A stretch of 64,000 nucleotides of DNA from Scylla paramamosain (taxonomy: Eukaryota > Arthropoda > Malacostraca > Decapoda > Portunidae): the NCBI RefSeq assembly GCF_035594125.1, contig NC_087155.1:1180001-1244000 (forward strand), in the 5' to 3' direction. Every line of letters begins with the position of its first letter. Position 1 is the first letter of the stretch. Both the position numbers and the translations under genes were made by a program. This document shows positions 47,255 to 60,273 of this stretch, in pieces. The notes beneath the pieces were generated by a model. That model was not told where the DNA came from. It did not search any database and was given only the letters and a program-made list of their open reading frames with translations.

Positions 47255-48208
47255 GAAGGGGCTATATATATTTTTTTGTTTGTCTTTTTTTGGCTCCCGC
47301 AGGGTGAAGTGTTTCGCTGCCTTGTTTAAATTCCTTTTCAGCGGGTTCAAATAAAAACTATGTTTTTTTTTTTTTCAATGATGTTTTATGGTTTTATTAA
47401 CAGGAGAAAAGTGTCTGAGTAATTCTAGACCATTGAATAAGAAACTAAAACCGATAATTCGCTTGATCGGTTTCTTTAAAACAGTCATTATGAGAGAACA
47501 AAAATTACAAAATAGTGAGTCAGCCAGAAAAAAAAGCTTTTGGTACTTTTTAAGTTAGTTTTATTGTTCAAGTGATACAAAGAAAGCTAAAAAAATTAAC
47601 ACCATTAATTAAAGATAATCATGGCTATTAATTCGTATAGTTTCAAATCCAATCCTTTTGGAGAGAACGGCTACAAAAATACAGGTCTTTGTCATGCATG
47701 AGGCAGCCAGTGCAGAGCAAATTAGCAACAGAATGATGCATAATTGAATGAGCAAATAGCGAGTTTTTAAAAGAAAGTAGAGAAGTAAGTGGACGAACAT
47801 GGAGCAGGTAAACACAACATTTATAAAGGTAAATACAAGTAAAGGAAAGACGCTAGGAATATGTGGAGGTGAATAATGAAAGTAATGCACGAAGGCTGAG
47901 TTAGGAATGGCATAGTAGGAGTAATTTACGTCTCTGAGGGAGGACTGTGAATGGAGATTAAGTAGTTGAGTGAATGGGCAAGGGAAAACTAATTAGGGGG
48001 TTAAGGAAAGTTGTGTGCTTAGTATTTAAGTAACGCTTTATTTCCTGCTTGTTTATTTATTTGTTTGTTTATTTAGTTTGTGTCTACGTATGTTATATTG
48101 ACATTTATACCAATATGTTTTGTTTTTTTCTTTCTTTTAATGTCTCTTTTCTTTCTCATTTTTACTTTATTTCTTTTCTTTGTTTATTTTGTGTATTTAC
48201 TTTTTCAG
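47252..48208. other. AT-rich spacer
   Basis: 47395-47512 faintly resembles the MITE-like family. 48040-48208 is T-rich on the plus strand and ends in a strong polypyrimidine tract plus CAG, the acceptor of the exon candidate at 48209. Confidence 0.35.
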
Positions 48209-48302
48209 TCGTAGAAGAAACTGATCCTTGGCTTCGAAAAATAAAAACAGCACTTGTACCTTCCTATAACATTGCAACTACAACACTTAAACCAGCAAGA
48301 CT
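48209..48302 (+). CDS. Weak internal or terminal exon candidate
   Basis: A long pyrimidine tract and 'tttactttttcag' precede an open frame reading VVEETDPWLRKIKT, then ALVPSYNIATTTLKPAR. After 94 nt comes a donor-like GTAAGAG at 48303-48309; without splicing there, the frame stops at TAA (48304-48306). The acceptor needs a phase-1 partner, and the signal-peptide exon at 38758-38824 ends in phase 1, so they could be joined across a ~9.4-kb intron. The sequence matches no family that I know, and a 1-in-3 phase agreement is weak evidence. A chance AT-rich frame is a real alternative. Confidence 0.22.
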
Positions 48303-48433
48303 GTAAGAGTGTGACGACTTCTTCTGAGTGAGGATCATCCTTCCTGATGCCTCGTAGTGCTCCATCGCGGCCCTCAACCTCCCTCCAGCTCTCATAGCCC
48401 CCGGAATCCCGAACGATCCCTTAAGTCTTAGGT

Positions 48434-48900
48434 CCATATTCTGAAACACTTCTGCCTGCACGTCGACTACTTTCTAGAAGGCTTTATTTGAAGTGAAGCG
48501 TGTCTCTAAGGGTATCTTTATGGTTCTAGTGACAGATTAACAAGAATTTTGCATTATTGAATGGAGAAACACACTTGAGAACCCGACAAATTGTTTTCAA
48601 AAAGGGTGTAGTTAAAGTGACGCGGGTTTTTAAAAAGATGTTTTTTAAAGGTTTTGCTGATAGGTGAACAAAATATTCATGTTATTAACTCGGGAAACAC
48701 ACTTGAAAACCCGGTAATTATTTTCAAAAGTTAGTAATTGAAGTGCCGCGGATATTTGAAGATGTTTTTTCAAGGTTTTAGTGATAGATGAACAAGATTT
48801 TTACATTATTGACATCGGAAACACTTTTGAGAACCCTGCTAATTACCTCTCTTACCTTTGAAAACAGTCACGTTGAGAGAGCAGTATTTCTGAACACGGG
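48434..48900 (+). mobile_element. MITE-like element with three tandem core units
   Basis: Starts 'atattctgaaacacttctgc' and ends 'gagcagtatttctgaacacg', the two family ends. The core is present three times: 'gaacccgac' near 48578, 'aaaacccgg' near 48706 and 'gaaccctgc' near 48831, a 124-128-bp step. Each core carries 'gtgacgcgggttttt' or a variant, and 'agattaacaag' or 'agatgaacaag'. The element is about twice as long as 25780-25986 as a result. Confidence 0.7.
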
Positions 48901-49199
48901 TGATGGCCCTGGTAGGTACATCGCGTCTCTTTCTCCCCTCCAGCCGTGAAAGCCTTGGGAGTTTGAACGATCCTCTAATCGCCTCCTACGGTGAGATTTA
49001 ATCCGGGAGTTTACGAGTTCGCGTGGCCTATCCTCCCTCCAATCCCGGTCTTGTCTGTCTTATGTTGTAATTAAAGACTCGAAATTATGATGTGGTGTTA
49101 AGTGTTTTCGCAGGTAATATATTTAGTGTTTATTGGATAGAGGTGTAAGTTATTAATAATGTAAGGTTGTAAATTAATGCTGCTTTTTTTATTCAAGTT
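48901..49199. other. Unique spacer, nothing recognised
   Basis: Mixed composition with 'aacgatcc' words also present near 48410, on the other side of the MITE-like element. No gene. Confidence 0.4.
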
Positions 49200-49210
49200 T
49201 TCTTACCTAA

Positions 49211-49280
<70 letters not shown>

Positions 49281-49682
49281 TTTTTTCCTTCCTCTCCTAT
49301 TATCTCCCTCTCTTTCCTCTCCCTCCCCTCCTCTTCTCTCCTCTTTCTCTCTCTCTCTCTTTGCTTCTACTTTATCCAACCCTCCAAGTTTCTTCTTCCT
49401 CTTCCTCCCCTCTTTCTTTTCTTCTCCCTTTTCCTCACATCTTTCCTCTTCCCATCCAGTTCCCCTCTTTCTCCCTCACCCAGCTATCCAAATTTCTTCT
49501 GTCTCCTGTTTCGCTTTCCTTGTTATTGTTTTTCTCCCTTCTCTCCCTTCCCCTCACGTTCTCTCACTCCCCTCTCACCTTTCCCCCTTCCCTCCTTATC
49601 GCTCTCCTATCTTCCCTTTTATCTTCCCCTTCCTCTGTTCCTCTTTTCATCCTATCTTTTTTTCCCATTTACTCCTTACTAC

Positions 49683-49756
<74 letters not shown>

Positions 49757-49860
49757 CCCAGTCATTTACCATCATCGGTCTTTTTTTTTTTCCCTACCTC
49801 CCTCACTTTCTCTGTTTTTTCCCTTCTCTTCTTTCACTCCTTCATCCCCATCGTGTATTG
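49200..49860. repeat. Pyrimidine-rich block with two (CT)n tracts
   Basis: (CT)n at 49212-49277 and 49683-49755 with irregular C/T-only sequence between and after. Long Ser/Leu/Phe/Pro frames in all three plus-strand frames show it is compositional. Confidence 0.9.
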
Positions 49861-49913
49861 ATCGGTGACACGTGCCATGCAGTACGTGAATAGTGAATGA
49901 AAATGGGGAAGGT

Positions 49914-50268
<355 letters not shown>

Positions 50269-50384
50269 GAAGTGTTGTACAGACGTTATTGGAAAACTGT
50301 ATCTACACCTTCTTGTTTACCTTTGTTGTTCGTTCTGTTAGTGAAGGGAACATGGAAGGACGTGGGATTTGTCGTTGGTATCAA

Positions 50385-50720
50385 TGAAAAAAAAAAAAAA
50401 AAAAAAAAAGATAAAAAAAAAAAAGAAGAAAATATAAAGTAAATAAATGAAGTGTAGATAACGCATGTTGTCGATAAGAGAAATTGTGATGAAGAAAATA
50501 TGAACAAAGGAAGAAAAAAATAGAAAGCTTGTGTGTATGTGTTGTAGATAAAATAAATAGAAAAAAAATAGGAAAAAATAGAGTAAATGAACAAGAAATA
50601 CGAAGAAAAAAAACTTGTATATCTTATAAGTAACGGAAATAACGATACAAATGAAAATGAATAAAAAAAAATAAATGAATAAAAGTAGAGGAAAGCTTGT
50701 CATATATGTTGTCGTCGATA
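50385..50720. repeat. A-rich degenerate tandem repeat, ~90-100 bp
   Basis: 'gttgtcgataagaga', 'gttgtagataaaataaat' and 'gttgtcgtcgataagataaa' at about 50466, 50540 and 50708 are preceded by 'gcttgt.tatatgt' and followed by A-rich stretches. A 20-A run lies at 50390-50409. Confidence 0.55.
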
Positions 50721-50875
50721 AGATAAATAATAAAAGAGAAACACTTGTATTTTCTGTTGTTGTCTGTTTGTTTGTTTGTGTTTGTCTGTCTCACTTTTTG
50801 TATGCTTTGCTCTATCGCCTTTTTATTTATTTATAGAAAAGAAAACTTGTATATTTATGTGGGTTTGTTTACGTG

Positions 50876-50876
<1 letters not shown>

Positions 50877-50942
<66 letters not shown>

Positions 50943-50985
50943 TTCTTTACGTCTGTCTGTTTGTCTATGTCTGTCTGTCTGTCTA

Positions 50986-51018
<33 letters not shown>

Positions 51019-51170
51019 CGTGTTATCGCGGAATTTGTTTTTTTATCGTCTGTTTCTTGCAGTTATCAGTATTTGTTTGTCCGTCTGTCGGTTTGTCTCG
51101 CTGTTTCAGAAGTCGGTCTAGTGTGTAACTCTTCTGTATCACAATGTTTTTATTGATCTGGTGCTGTTGC

Positions 51171-51240
<70 letters not shown>
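50877..51240. repeat. (CT)n, (GTCT)n and (ATT)n
   Basis: (CT)n at 50877-50938, GTCT/GTTT-type tetranucleotide at 50950-51018 and weaker to 51105, then (ATT)n at 51172-51240. Confidence 0.95.
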
Positions 51241-51889
51241 ATATTTAGTTTTCTTTAATGTTCATTCTTTGCATTCCACATTCATCATAAAAAAAAAAAA
51301 AGGTTTTACACAAATCTGATCGCTATTGTTTCTTTCTTATTTAGCTTCTTTCATATGACAACAACAACAACAACAGTAGCAACAACAACAACAACAAAAA
51401 CAACAAATGGAAAAACTAGACAAACGTGTTATTAGAAACGTGAAATTGTTGTAACTTATTTTGTTTGTAGGATTTTTTTTTTTTTGTGCTTTTTTCCTCT
51501 CACTTGCCCTCTTCATATTTTTTTTTTTTTTCCTTTTAGCCAGAAGGTAATCACTTTCACATGAAACAACAGCAACAACGATATGAATTTGTTTGAAGTG
51601 TTTTTGTTTGGAGGAATACTGACGGTGCTTAAGTTTTTTTCTTCCTCTTCTTTTCTTCCTTTAAGAGATGTGGAATTGAATTGTTTTTGTCTGGAGAGAA
51701 ATCTAGAATGTTGGTTAAGTTTTTACGTCCCTTTCCTTCCTCTTTTGTTATTATTATTACTATTATTGTTGTTGTTGTTGTTGTTGTTGTTGTTATAAGG
51801 TAATAGGAGTAGTAATCGTCGTCGTCGTCGTAGCATAAATAGTAATAGTCGTATTATTATTATTTCTATTATTATTAGTTGTAGAAGTC

Positions 51890-51923
<34 letters not shown>

Positions 51924-52338
51924 CTTTTTTAGGGACAAGGTTCAATGATAACGTTTCAAGCTACACGTGGACATAATTATTTACATTTACTTATTTATTT
52001 ATTTATTTACCTATCTTTTATGTGTTTACCGTGCCTTCACTGGAAGCCGCGGGTGTGATCAGTGTAATTCATGGCAAAATGCCTCGTTAATGAAGGTGAA
52101 TTTGTACAAGTCCTGCGTTTAATCGAATTTGGGATTGGGTCATTATCGTCTCTCGTCTAATTAATTAACCTGCGCATTACGTGGATCCACCAGGTAAATA
52201 ATATTCGCACCTGATCACACCTGCCTACCTGCCTTGTGTCCTTCTGTAACCCTGCCCTGTTCCTAAAACCTGAATCTGAATTTCTCCTCACCCTTGTTTT
52301 CCCTTAAATTTTCTTCTCCACCAAGGCGCTAAGGACTA

Positions 52339-52339
<1 letters not shown>
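51241..52339. other. Spacer with short simple repeats
   Basis: (CAA)n near 51357-51405, (TGT)n at 51765-51795, (GTC)n at 51818-51831, (TAG)n at 51893-51922 and TTTA-rich sequence to 52015. 'tcactttcacatgaaacaac' near 51550 repeats 'ttctttcatatgacaacaac' near 51350. No gene. Confidence 0.5.

Positions 52340-52398
<59 letters not shown>
52340..52398. repeat. (GT)n microsatellite, ~59 bp
   Basis: Perfect dinucleotide run. Confidence 0.97.
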
Positions 52399-52401
<3 letters not shown>

Positions 52402-52479
52402 CTTTTTTGTCTGGGCTGCCTCGTGTTTGATTGCCAGCCTGTTATATAGAAATAGATAGAATAGTCTTCCCTTGTAATT

Positions 52480-53930
52480 ATTTTGAAGTGTTTTCTTTTA
52501 TCTTGTTTTCATGTGGTGCTTTCATCTGTTTCCTTTGTTACTCTCACCTTCTCCCTCTGATGATTCTCTTCCTACTTTTTTTCCTTTATTTTTCTTTGTT
52601 TTGTACTGAATATTTTCCTTGGCTCTCATCTGGTGACCTCCCCTGCCTTTTGAGACCGTCACCTTCTCCTTAAATCTCCCTCTATCTTCTCTCGTCACCC
52701 TTCTCTTCCTTTTCTTTTCCACTGCCCTAACTTGCCACTAAACCCTACCTCGCTTTTTCCTATTTGTGTCTTTCCTTACTATTTTTCCACAGCCTGCATT
52801 ATTTATCCTTGTCTCTCACTTTAAGTTTTCCTTTGTTTCTCCCTGCTTCCCTTTGCAGACTTCCTATGTAATCTTCCTTGATTCCTCTTGTCTATGTGTG
52901 TACCTATGTAAATTTCCTGCTCTTGTTTTCTCTTTCCCTGAGTTTCCTCTTTTTCTCCTTTGTAAACTTCATAACGTATCTCCCTTATTTCCTCTTGTTT
53001 CCTTTTGTTTATCTTTCAACCTCTTATGTACTGGTCCTCTTTGCCAACCTTTATCTCCCCCTCCCCTTGTAACTCGCTTGTTCACCTTTGCAGTCTGGTG
53101 CGCCTTACTCCCTCCCCTCTCCCCTCTTAACACCGTCCTCCTATCTCCCCATTCACCCCGTTGTTTTCCCGTTATTTCCACTTATCTTGCCTTATTGTAT
53201 TATTTTTTTTTTCCTTTTTGCTTGTAATTTGACAATGGCCTGTTTCCCTTGTTTATCCCTTGTTTCCCCTTAGCACTCGTTGTCTCGTCTTCCTTCCCTA
53301 CCCTTTGCAACCTTGTTATTTTTGTGCCTTTTTCTTACCCCCTTTTAACATTGCTTCCCCTGTTTCCTCTTGCCATTTGCCTTGTTTTCCTTGTTACCCA
53401 AAAATCTTTTCCCCTCGTAGTTTCCCCTTTGTCTTCCTCTTGAACCTGTTCTATCTCTCCCCTTTTAACATTGCTGTCTCTGTTTCCCCCTTCCATATCT
53501 CCACTTATTTCTTTTTGTAACATTGCTGTCCTTTTGACGTTTCTTTGGTTATTAGCCTTTTATCATTTCCTATCCTGATTCCTCATGTTTATTTTGTCTC
53601 GTCTTCTTTTCCCTTTTTCATGTAACCCTGGTGGCCTCCTCTTCTCTCGTCGCCTCTTGTCTTCTCTTGTCTTGTAAATCATGTGGCCTTGTTCCTATTA
53701 CCCTCTATTGTCTCTGTTGTCCTTGTCTTCCTTCTTATCTTTTTTTTTTCAGTTCTCGTCTCACATTTTCCCTTGTATTGTAAGAGTTTCTGTCCTCACT
53801 CCTTCGTCTTTCCTGTTTTCCCTGTATGCCTTATGACTCTTTCCTCGTCACCCCCTCGCCTCTTCCTTGTCTTCCCTGTAACTCTGGTATCCCCTGCTGA
53901 CCTCCTATAGTTCTCTTCTCTTTGTCTGTA
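52480..53930. repeat. Pyrimidine-rich block with degenerate repeats
   Basis: About 1.45 kb of mostly C/T on the plus strand. 'ccccttttaacattgct' recurs near 53338 and 53459. Words such as 'cttgtttccc' and 'cttgtaac' are common at irregular 30-60-bp spacing. Frames in several phases are open at once, which argues against a gene. Confidence 0.6.
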
Positions 53931-54058
53931 TTGAAGATAAACAATAGGATCCAGAATTGTTGAGTGCAGCAATTATGATGCAGTGTAATGCTTCCTGCTG
54001 CTCCCAATTCCTCGCTATTATTATTTGTGTAGGAGACAGACAAACAGATAAAGACTCG

Positions 54059-54270
54059 GGTATTGTTCTTTTGACATTATTCTGTTCTACTATAACATTT
54101 CGTATTATTTAAATATGTTCGGTTTTTTTTTTAATTTCTATGGAAGTGAAATAGAAGAATCTAGCTTTGGTATCCTTCACATTATTTCCATCTAGTCCAA
54201 CATTTCGTATCTCTTACTACCACCACCACCACCACCACCACCACCACCACCACCACCACCACCACCACCA
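54059..54270. repeat. ~108-bp duplication and (CCA)n
   Basis: 'gacattattctgttctacta', then 'taacatttcgtatt', near 54072 matches 'cacattatttccatctagtc', then 'caacatttcgtatc', near 54178. (CCA)n follows at 54212-54270. Confidence 0.8.
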
Positions 54271-54830
54271 TCACCACGTGTACTGAATATAATAAAATCA
54301 AGAACTATTTTCAGACATTTTGATCTAAATATAATTCTACTTCACTTGGACTCCCCTACCTCCCCCATCACTCATGCTTACGGTCATCAGGGAGATGGAG
54401 GGAGTGTCTTAAAAAGATCTGACGCGGGGGAATGAAATGAGTTTGTTTGTGTGTCTGTTTGTCTTTCTTCATTATATTCCTCAGCTTGATTTAATCTTTC
54501 CTTTTGTTCCTTTTTCTTTTCAGTACCGATTATGTGTCTGCTCTCCTCTGTCTGTGTGTATCTGTCTGTCTGTCTGTCTGTCTAATTGTCTTTCACTATT
54601 ACTCTATTGGTTTTGTTTTCTTATTTTCTTTTATTGATTATGTGTGTCTATTCCTCTCTGTGTGTATTTTTGTCTTTATTTCTATTTATTTATTTTTTTT
54701 TAGTCACGATTCCTGTCTGTTTTCAATCCCATTAACGTTTTCTTTCATTTTTTTTTCATTATTTGTACTTTGTTATTTATTCATAGTTATTTTTATTAAG
54801 ATATGTAATTCTTTGCTTGAATTTCTCTCT
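54271..54830. other. T-rich spacer up to the gap
   Basis: (GTCT)n at 54560-54583. Weakly repeated 'gattatgtgtctgctctcct' and 'gattatgtgtgtctattcct' at about 54527 and 54637, each followed by 'ctgtgtgtat'. No gene. Confidence 0.5.
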
Positions 54831-54930
54831 NNNNNNNNNNNNNNNNNNNNNNNNNNNNNNNNNNNNNNNNNNNNNNNNNNNNNNNNNNNNNNNNNNNNNN
54901 NNNNNNNNNNNNNNNNNNNNNNNNNNNNNN
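54831..54930. other. Assembly gap, 100 N
   Basis: Exactly 100 N, a usual placeholder for a gap of unknown size. The left flank ends 'atttctctct', so the gap may begin in a (CT)n tract. Confidence 0.99.
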
Positions 54931-55085
54931 AGGCGGAAATGGAAGCAAGGAAAAGATAAGGATGAAAAAAAAAAAAAAGTGCAGCAATTTCCCCCGCGAA
55001 ATTAGATGAACGAGATAACACTTGGAGAAGAGACACGTGGGAAATTAGAAAGGAAAAGAGAACAGAAAGAAAAGAAAAGGGAAGA

Positions 55086-55089
<4 letters not shown>

Positions 55090-55173
<84 letters not shown>
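55090..55173. repeat. (GA)n microsatellite, ~84 bp
   Basis: Perfect dinucleotide run in purine-rich surroundings. Confidence 0.97.
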
Positions 55174-55177
<4 letters not shown>

Positions 55178-56634
55178 TTACATAAATTAGGTACAAGAAA
55201 AAAATAAATTGCACAGGATTAAAGATTAGGGTATGTAAAATAAACTTTGCTAAATCTGCAAAAAAAAAAAAAAAAGGAAAAGTAATATGTAAATCTGTAA
55301 AAAAAAAGGCAAAGTAATATGTAAATCTGTAAAAAAAAAAAAAAACATAACCAATATATTTATATGTACAAGTATCTGCTTGTGGCATATATCAAGCTGC
55401 ACTCAAGAAAGAAGAAAATATTTTGAGAAAGGCAAGCCAAAAGAAAGAAAGAAAAGAAAAAAAAAAAAGTAAAGACCAATTCAATTCGAGATAATTTTCC
55501 ACTCTCCATTTTCCCCAAGAATCTCTTTACTTACCTCATATGAATACCACAATATTTTCTTTTTCTTTACTTGCTAACTCTATCTGTTGTTGCTGTTCAA
55601 AACATTCACCTCACTTCCTTTACACACCAACTCTCTGATCCTCTACAGACTCCCACATGGTGCCCATAACCACCCATGGCAGTGTTATCTTCAGTATTTT
55701 AGGATTGAGGCCTTTCTGTGATAATTCCTTATCTCCAGAAAACTTGTTACAACACTTCTCTCTAGCTCTCTCCACCTTCTCTCTTCGTCTTTCCGGTATT
55801 CATAGTTTTCTGTCTTTCATTAATATCTTCCCCCCTACCAATTTTGTTGATTAGATTTACTTAACTTTGTTGTCGTCCTTTATGCCTTATATTAAAATCA
55901 GAGAATGAGTGTAATGAATCTTTATATATTTTATTTCTATTTAGCTGATAGTCTTTCAGCAAGTGTAGTAACTCAAATGATGATGATGATGATAATGACG
56001 TATAGGCTGATAATGACAACAGTCTCTATAAAACTTATTTCATAACTTTTTAGCTTAACTTAGTTCATTGTTTTTATCTATATATTTATCTGCTTTTTAC
56101 TTGATTTTTTTTTTTTTATTCGAGTTTTTTTGTTGTTGTATTTATTTACTAATTTACTTATTCGTTCATTCATTCATTCTTTCTTTCATCCGTTGGTTCA
56201 TTCACTTGATATCTTTATCTTGGTAAACGCTTAATTTTTTTTTATATCTAAACAGCACAATACAGCTTGGAACCACTTTACATATTTGATCAGACTATAC
56301 ACTATTATATAAACACAAAAATTGACACGCTTCCTCCACGTAAATTAAATGGGTTTGAATTTATAGGTAAAGAGATGGTTCACACTCCCTCCTCCTCTCG
56401 AAGGTGTTATTTGTTATAGAAAGGGAAATATGTAAGCGAATATATTACTTCCTCGTGTTGCCCGCTGAGAAAATTTAAGACTGCCATTGGCTATAAATAA
56501 CACTTGAGGTGGTGGTGTACGTGAGGTGCGCGGTCAGGAGTTCCTCTTAACATAATCTATATTCATTTTTCTTCGTGTTCTTTGTTGTGTTCGTGTGGTA
56601 GATTTGCCATTTGTTAACGTTGAGGGGCAGATCC
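55174..56634. other. Unique AT-rich spacer
   Basis: A short tandem 'agtaatatgtaaatctgtaa' duplication lies at 55283-55332 (48-bp step). (GAT)n at 55979-55992. The rest is AT-rich and unremarkable. No exon or RNA gene recognised. Confidence 0.45.
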
Positions 56635-56940
56635 CATCAATTCTTCCACCTTTTGTAATTCTTTCCTTTGGATTACGTAGAGTAGTTTACATCATTCCGA
56701 CACGAATTCATTGTTATTCATTGTATCGTCCTTTTCATCGTCGTTTTCACCGCTTATCGTTGCTCTTCTTCGTTATTTTCAACATCAATTCTTCCTCCTT
56801 TTGTAATTCCTTCCGTTGGATTGGAGTTGTTGTTTTTTTGTCTCATTCCGATATGTATGATTTTGTTATTCATTGTATCGTCCTCCACATCATCGACCTT
56901 TTCATCCCCTGTCGTTGTTGTAGTTCTTTTCAACATTAAT
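56635..56940. repeat. Two-unit tandem duplication, 148 bp
   Basis: 'catcaattcttcc' starts at 56635 and 56783. The copies continue with 'ccttttgtaattc', 'gttggatt', 'cattccga' and 'gttattcattgtatcgtcct'. A step of 148 bp is not a multiple of three, so the 114-codon frame across it (56595-56939) is not a repeated protein domain. Confidence 0.92.
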
Positions 56941-58204
56941 ATAAGGAAAAGTGGAAGGGTGTGGGCTTGACCAGGCGCAGGAATTATACAACATCAGTTG
57001 GACGGACAAGATCATTGGATAAGTGGAAGGAGTGAGGCAGCCAAACCTCTTCAGGCTCGCCTCTTCATATCACATCGTCACGTATCCTTTCATAATTTCA
57101 TCACCCAGAAGGCACCAGTGATATGAATACCCTCTGCGATGTTATTCAAGATGTTGTGGTGGCAAGGAGTCCATTTAGTAATCTCTTAATCCGGTGATAA
57201 AGTGACTGGTTAAGATTGAAATTTCATCACTATTGTCTTTTTTTTTTTTTTTTTTTTTACGATTTCAGTGGTGGACAAATTCTGCTCCTGACCTTCTTCA
57301 CTCATCTGTCGGTTGCCTGCCCATTAAAAGGTCATTCCTACAGAACTTTTTATTTTATTTTTCCATTTTTGTATCCGTCTGCACTACCGTCATTTTTTTT
57401 TTTTTTTTACGATATCTTGGTTAATAAAATAAAAGCATACACGTTGCTCTCCCTTACAGAGATGACTCTCCACTGCCTTACCCACCCGACGAGTGAAATA
57501 AAATGCCAAACAGCGACAAGTACAGACAAGTACAGCAATAACAAATACTTCACTTGATTGAGTATTTGTAAAATAATCCCAAAATATACACGATAATGGG
57601 CGCTACTACTGACGCCTAAGCCTCTACACTGTATCCTCCACTAAGAAATATTGAATACTCGGTTTTCTCACTCGCTTGAACAAATAGCCACATATATATC
57701 ATATTAATGTAGTTTTGTATATACGCTTGCAGGAACACAGCTCAAGTCTTTTTATTTGTTTCAGGATCCCTATACTTATGTGTGTGATTAAGTAGAGGCA
57801 TCGTGCAAGGCAGCGGTTCAGGGCCAGCACGCCGCCATGTGCTGTCTCCATTGTTTCAATCGTAACCTTGTCCTGCAAAAGAAGTACTTGCCACGCCCAT
57901 CACTGTCTTTGAAAAAAAAAGTATTATTTTTAATGATGTACTGCGTTACACTTTAAAGGCGCTGCTAAAATCCAGTCCTGTAGTGATTCCGAAAAGTTCT
58001 AAGTATGAAGTCGTGTAGTGATGCTCAATATTCACTGATCATTATGTTGAAATTCATCGATTTACACAAATTGATGTTCTTTGCGCCGACACTTTTCTAT
58101 CTTAGATGGACTTCAAGACAAAAGCTACGAAAGTTCATAGCATACAGCCAGCGTCTCATACCCAGTGACACTCAGTAGATCTAGACTGTATCAGATTGTT
58201 ATGG
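56941..58204. other. Unique spacer, nothing recognised
   Basis: Two T-runs at 57239-57258 and 57391-57408 are both followed by 'acgat..c' words, about 150 bp apart. 'gtgtagtgatgctc' and 'ctgtagtgattccg' recur near 58015 and 57980. No gene. Confidence 0.4.
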
Positions 58205-58275
58205 CTCGAGTTACAAAGAACCGTGAGCCTTGAGTGTCCTGTCTATTGGGTTTGATCCCTGCCACATACTCTTTA
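58205..58275 (+). other. Possible tRNA-derived SINE fragment
   Basis: 'gggtttgatccctgcc' at 58248-58263 resembles a pol III B box with its T-stem side, preceded by 'gtgagccttgagtgtcctg'. An A box is not clear. Confidence 0.25.
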
Positions 58276-58708
58276 CCTGTATTTTATTTATTCACGAGCA
58301 ATCCAAGCGCTCTCTAAAACACGCTCATTCTCATAAATCTGGATCAACCATAGATGTTTCTGATATTTCGTCTGTTCCGAAGTTATGCTGGATAGTTCCT
58401 TTAATATTTGTGAGAGTTTTTAGATGAATGGTTTGCCAGAGATATGGTTGGCATTATAGTTCTATCATTTTGATTATTTTTATACACCGTTATTTTTGCT
58501 ACACAGACATCAGTCGCAGGCAGGTGTATGCTTGCTTGGCTCCATATGGGAACATTCACCCGCATACTTACCTGCCCAGAGAAGAAAAAAAAGGTCTGTA
58601 GATTAATTATGTCAGTTTCTTGTAATAGTATACTCGCTAATATAAGTGACTGATGAACATTTAACGTTTTTCCTCAAACATTTTAATGTCCTATATATGA
58701 TTTAGTAT

Positions 58709-58710
<2 letters not shown>
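58276..58710. other. Unique spacer, nothing recognised
   Basis: AT-rich, no repeat period and no supported frame. Confidence 0.4.

Positions 58711-58789
<79 letters not shown>
58711..58789. repeat. (GA)n microsatellite, ~79 bp
   Basis: Perfect dinucleotide run. Confidence 0.97.
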
Positions 58790-58791
<2 letters not shown>

Positions 58792-59305
58792 CCTTTCTAT
58801 ACAAGCTGCGCCACTGTGCAGCAACATTTCACTATTGTCTTTCATTATTGTCTTTCTTCTCAGTGTCTTTCCCCCCTCTCTCTATCTCCCTCCCTCTACC
58901 TACCCCTCCTCGCCCTCTTTCCCCTTCCTCCCCTGCATCTATACAGTGAACTGTAGTCTAATTGCATCCTTTGGTCCTCTGTTTGCTCTCGAGTCCTACC
59001 AATTCCATTACGTAATTATTCGGGTCATTATTGGGGAGGATAAACAAAAAAAAAAAAAAGAAGGCAATACTCAGAGATGCATGATGATGTTTCATTTGGG
59101 TTTAATTTGACGAAGTGTTGCACGGAGGAGGGTATTACAGAAGCCGGGCGTTGCGTTGCCTGCTGTCATTTGTTCCCGCCTCGCTCCGTCATTTCCGCAC
59201 CGCCGGGATGCTAATGTTGTAACACACGAGGAAGTGGCGTGCATTGCATAAAACTTAGATTAGACAGACTTGGGTAGGCAGAGGTTGGGATGACTGTTTG
59301 ATGCT

Positions 59306-59424
<119 letters not shown>

Positions 59425-60020
59425 TACTTATTCTCTCCTCTTATTTTTTTTTTTCATTTCTATCTTCTCTCCATATTCACTTTCCTCCTCCTCTATTTCT
59501 ATTTCACCCCCTTCCTCTCCACAGTTTCTGATTCTCTCCATTACATTGTTTTTATCCATTATTTATTCATATTCTCCCTTCCTCCACTCTCTCTTTCCCT
59601 TTCCTCACCTTCCCCCTTCTCTTCCACCCCACTGCTCCTTCTTTCCTTCCTTGCTGCCTTAATTTCCCTCCTTTACCCTTTGTTTATTTTATTCTTTCTT
59701 TTATATTCCCTTTCCTTTCTTACTTTCCTTTCCTCCTTCCATCGTTACTTCTCTCTTAACGTTTTGAGTTCTCCCTCCCTTTCACTCCTCCTACAGACGA
59801 TGAAAGGGGAAACAAGGGGAAAAAAACAACGTGCTCCATGATTACTATTCACTCTGACTACCACCTCGCTCCTTCCTTTCCCTGCCACCCACACTCCACT
59901 GAAAACATTATAGAAACTTCTCATGCAAGAAATACGTACATATTTCTTTTTATGTGTGTGAGTATGTGTTGCTGTATTTTTTCCTGTGTACTAGTAGAGA
60001 GCGTTTCAGAAACTGGAGAC

Positions 60021-60273
<253 letters not shown>

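Noticed and set aside
56595..56939. 114-codon frame over a tandem repeat
   Set aside because: The 148-bp step is not divisible by three and the two copies are not read alike.
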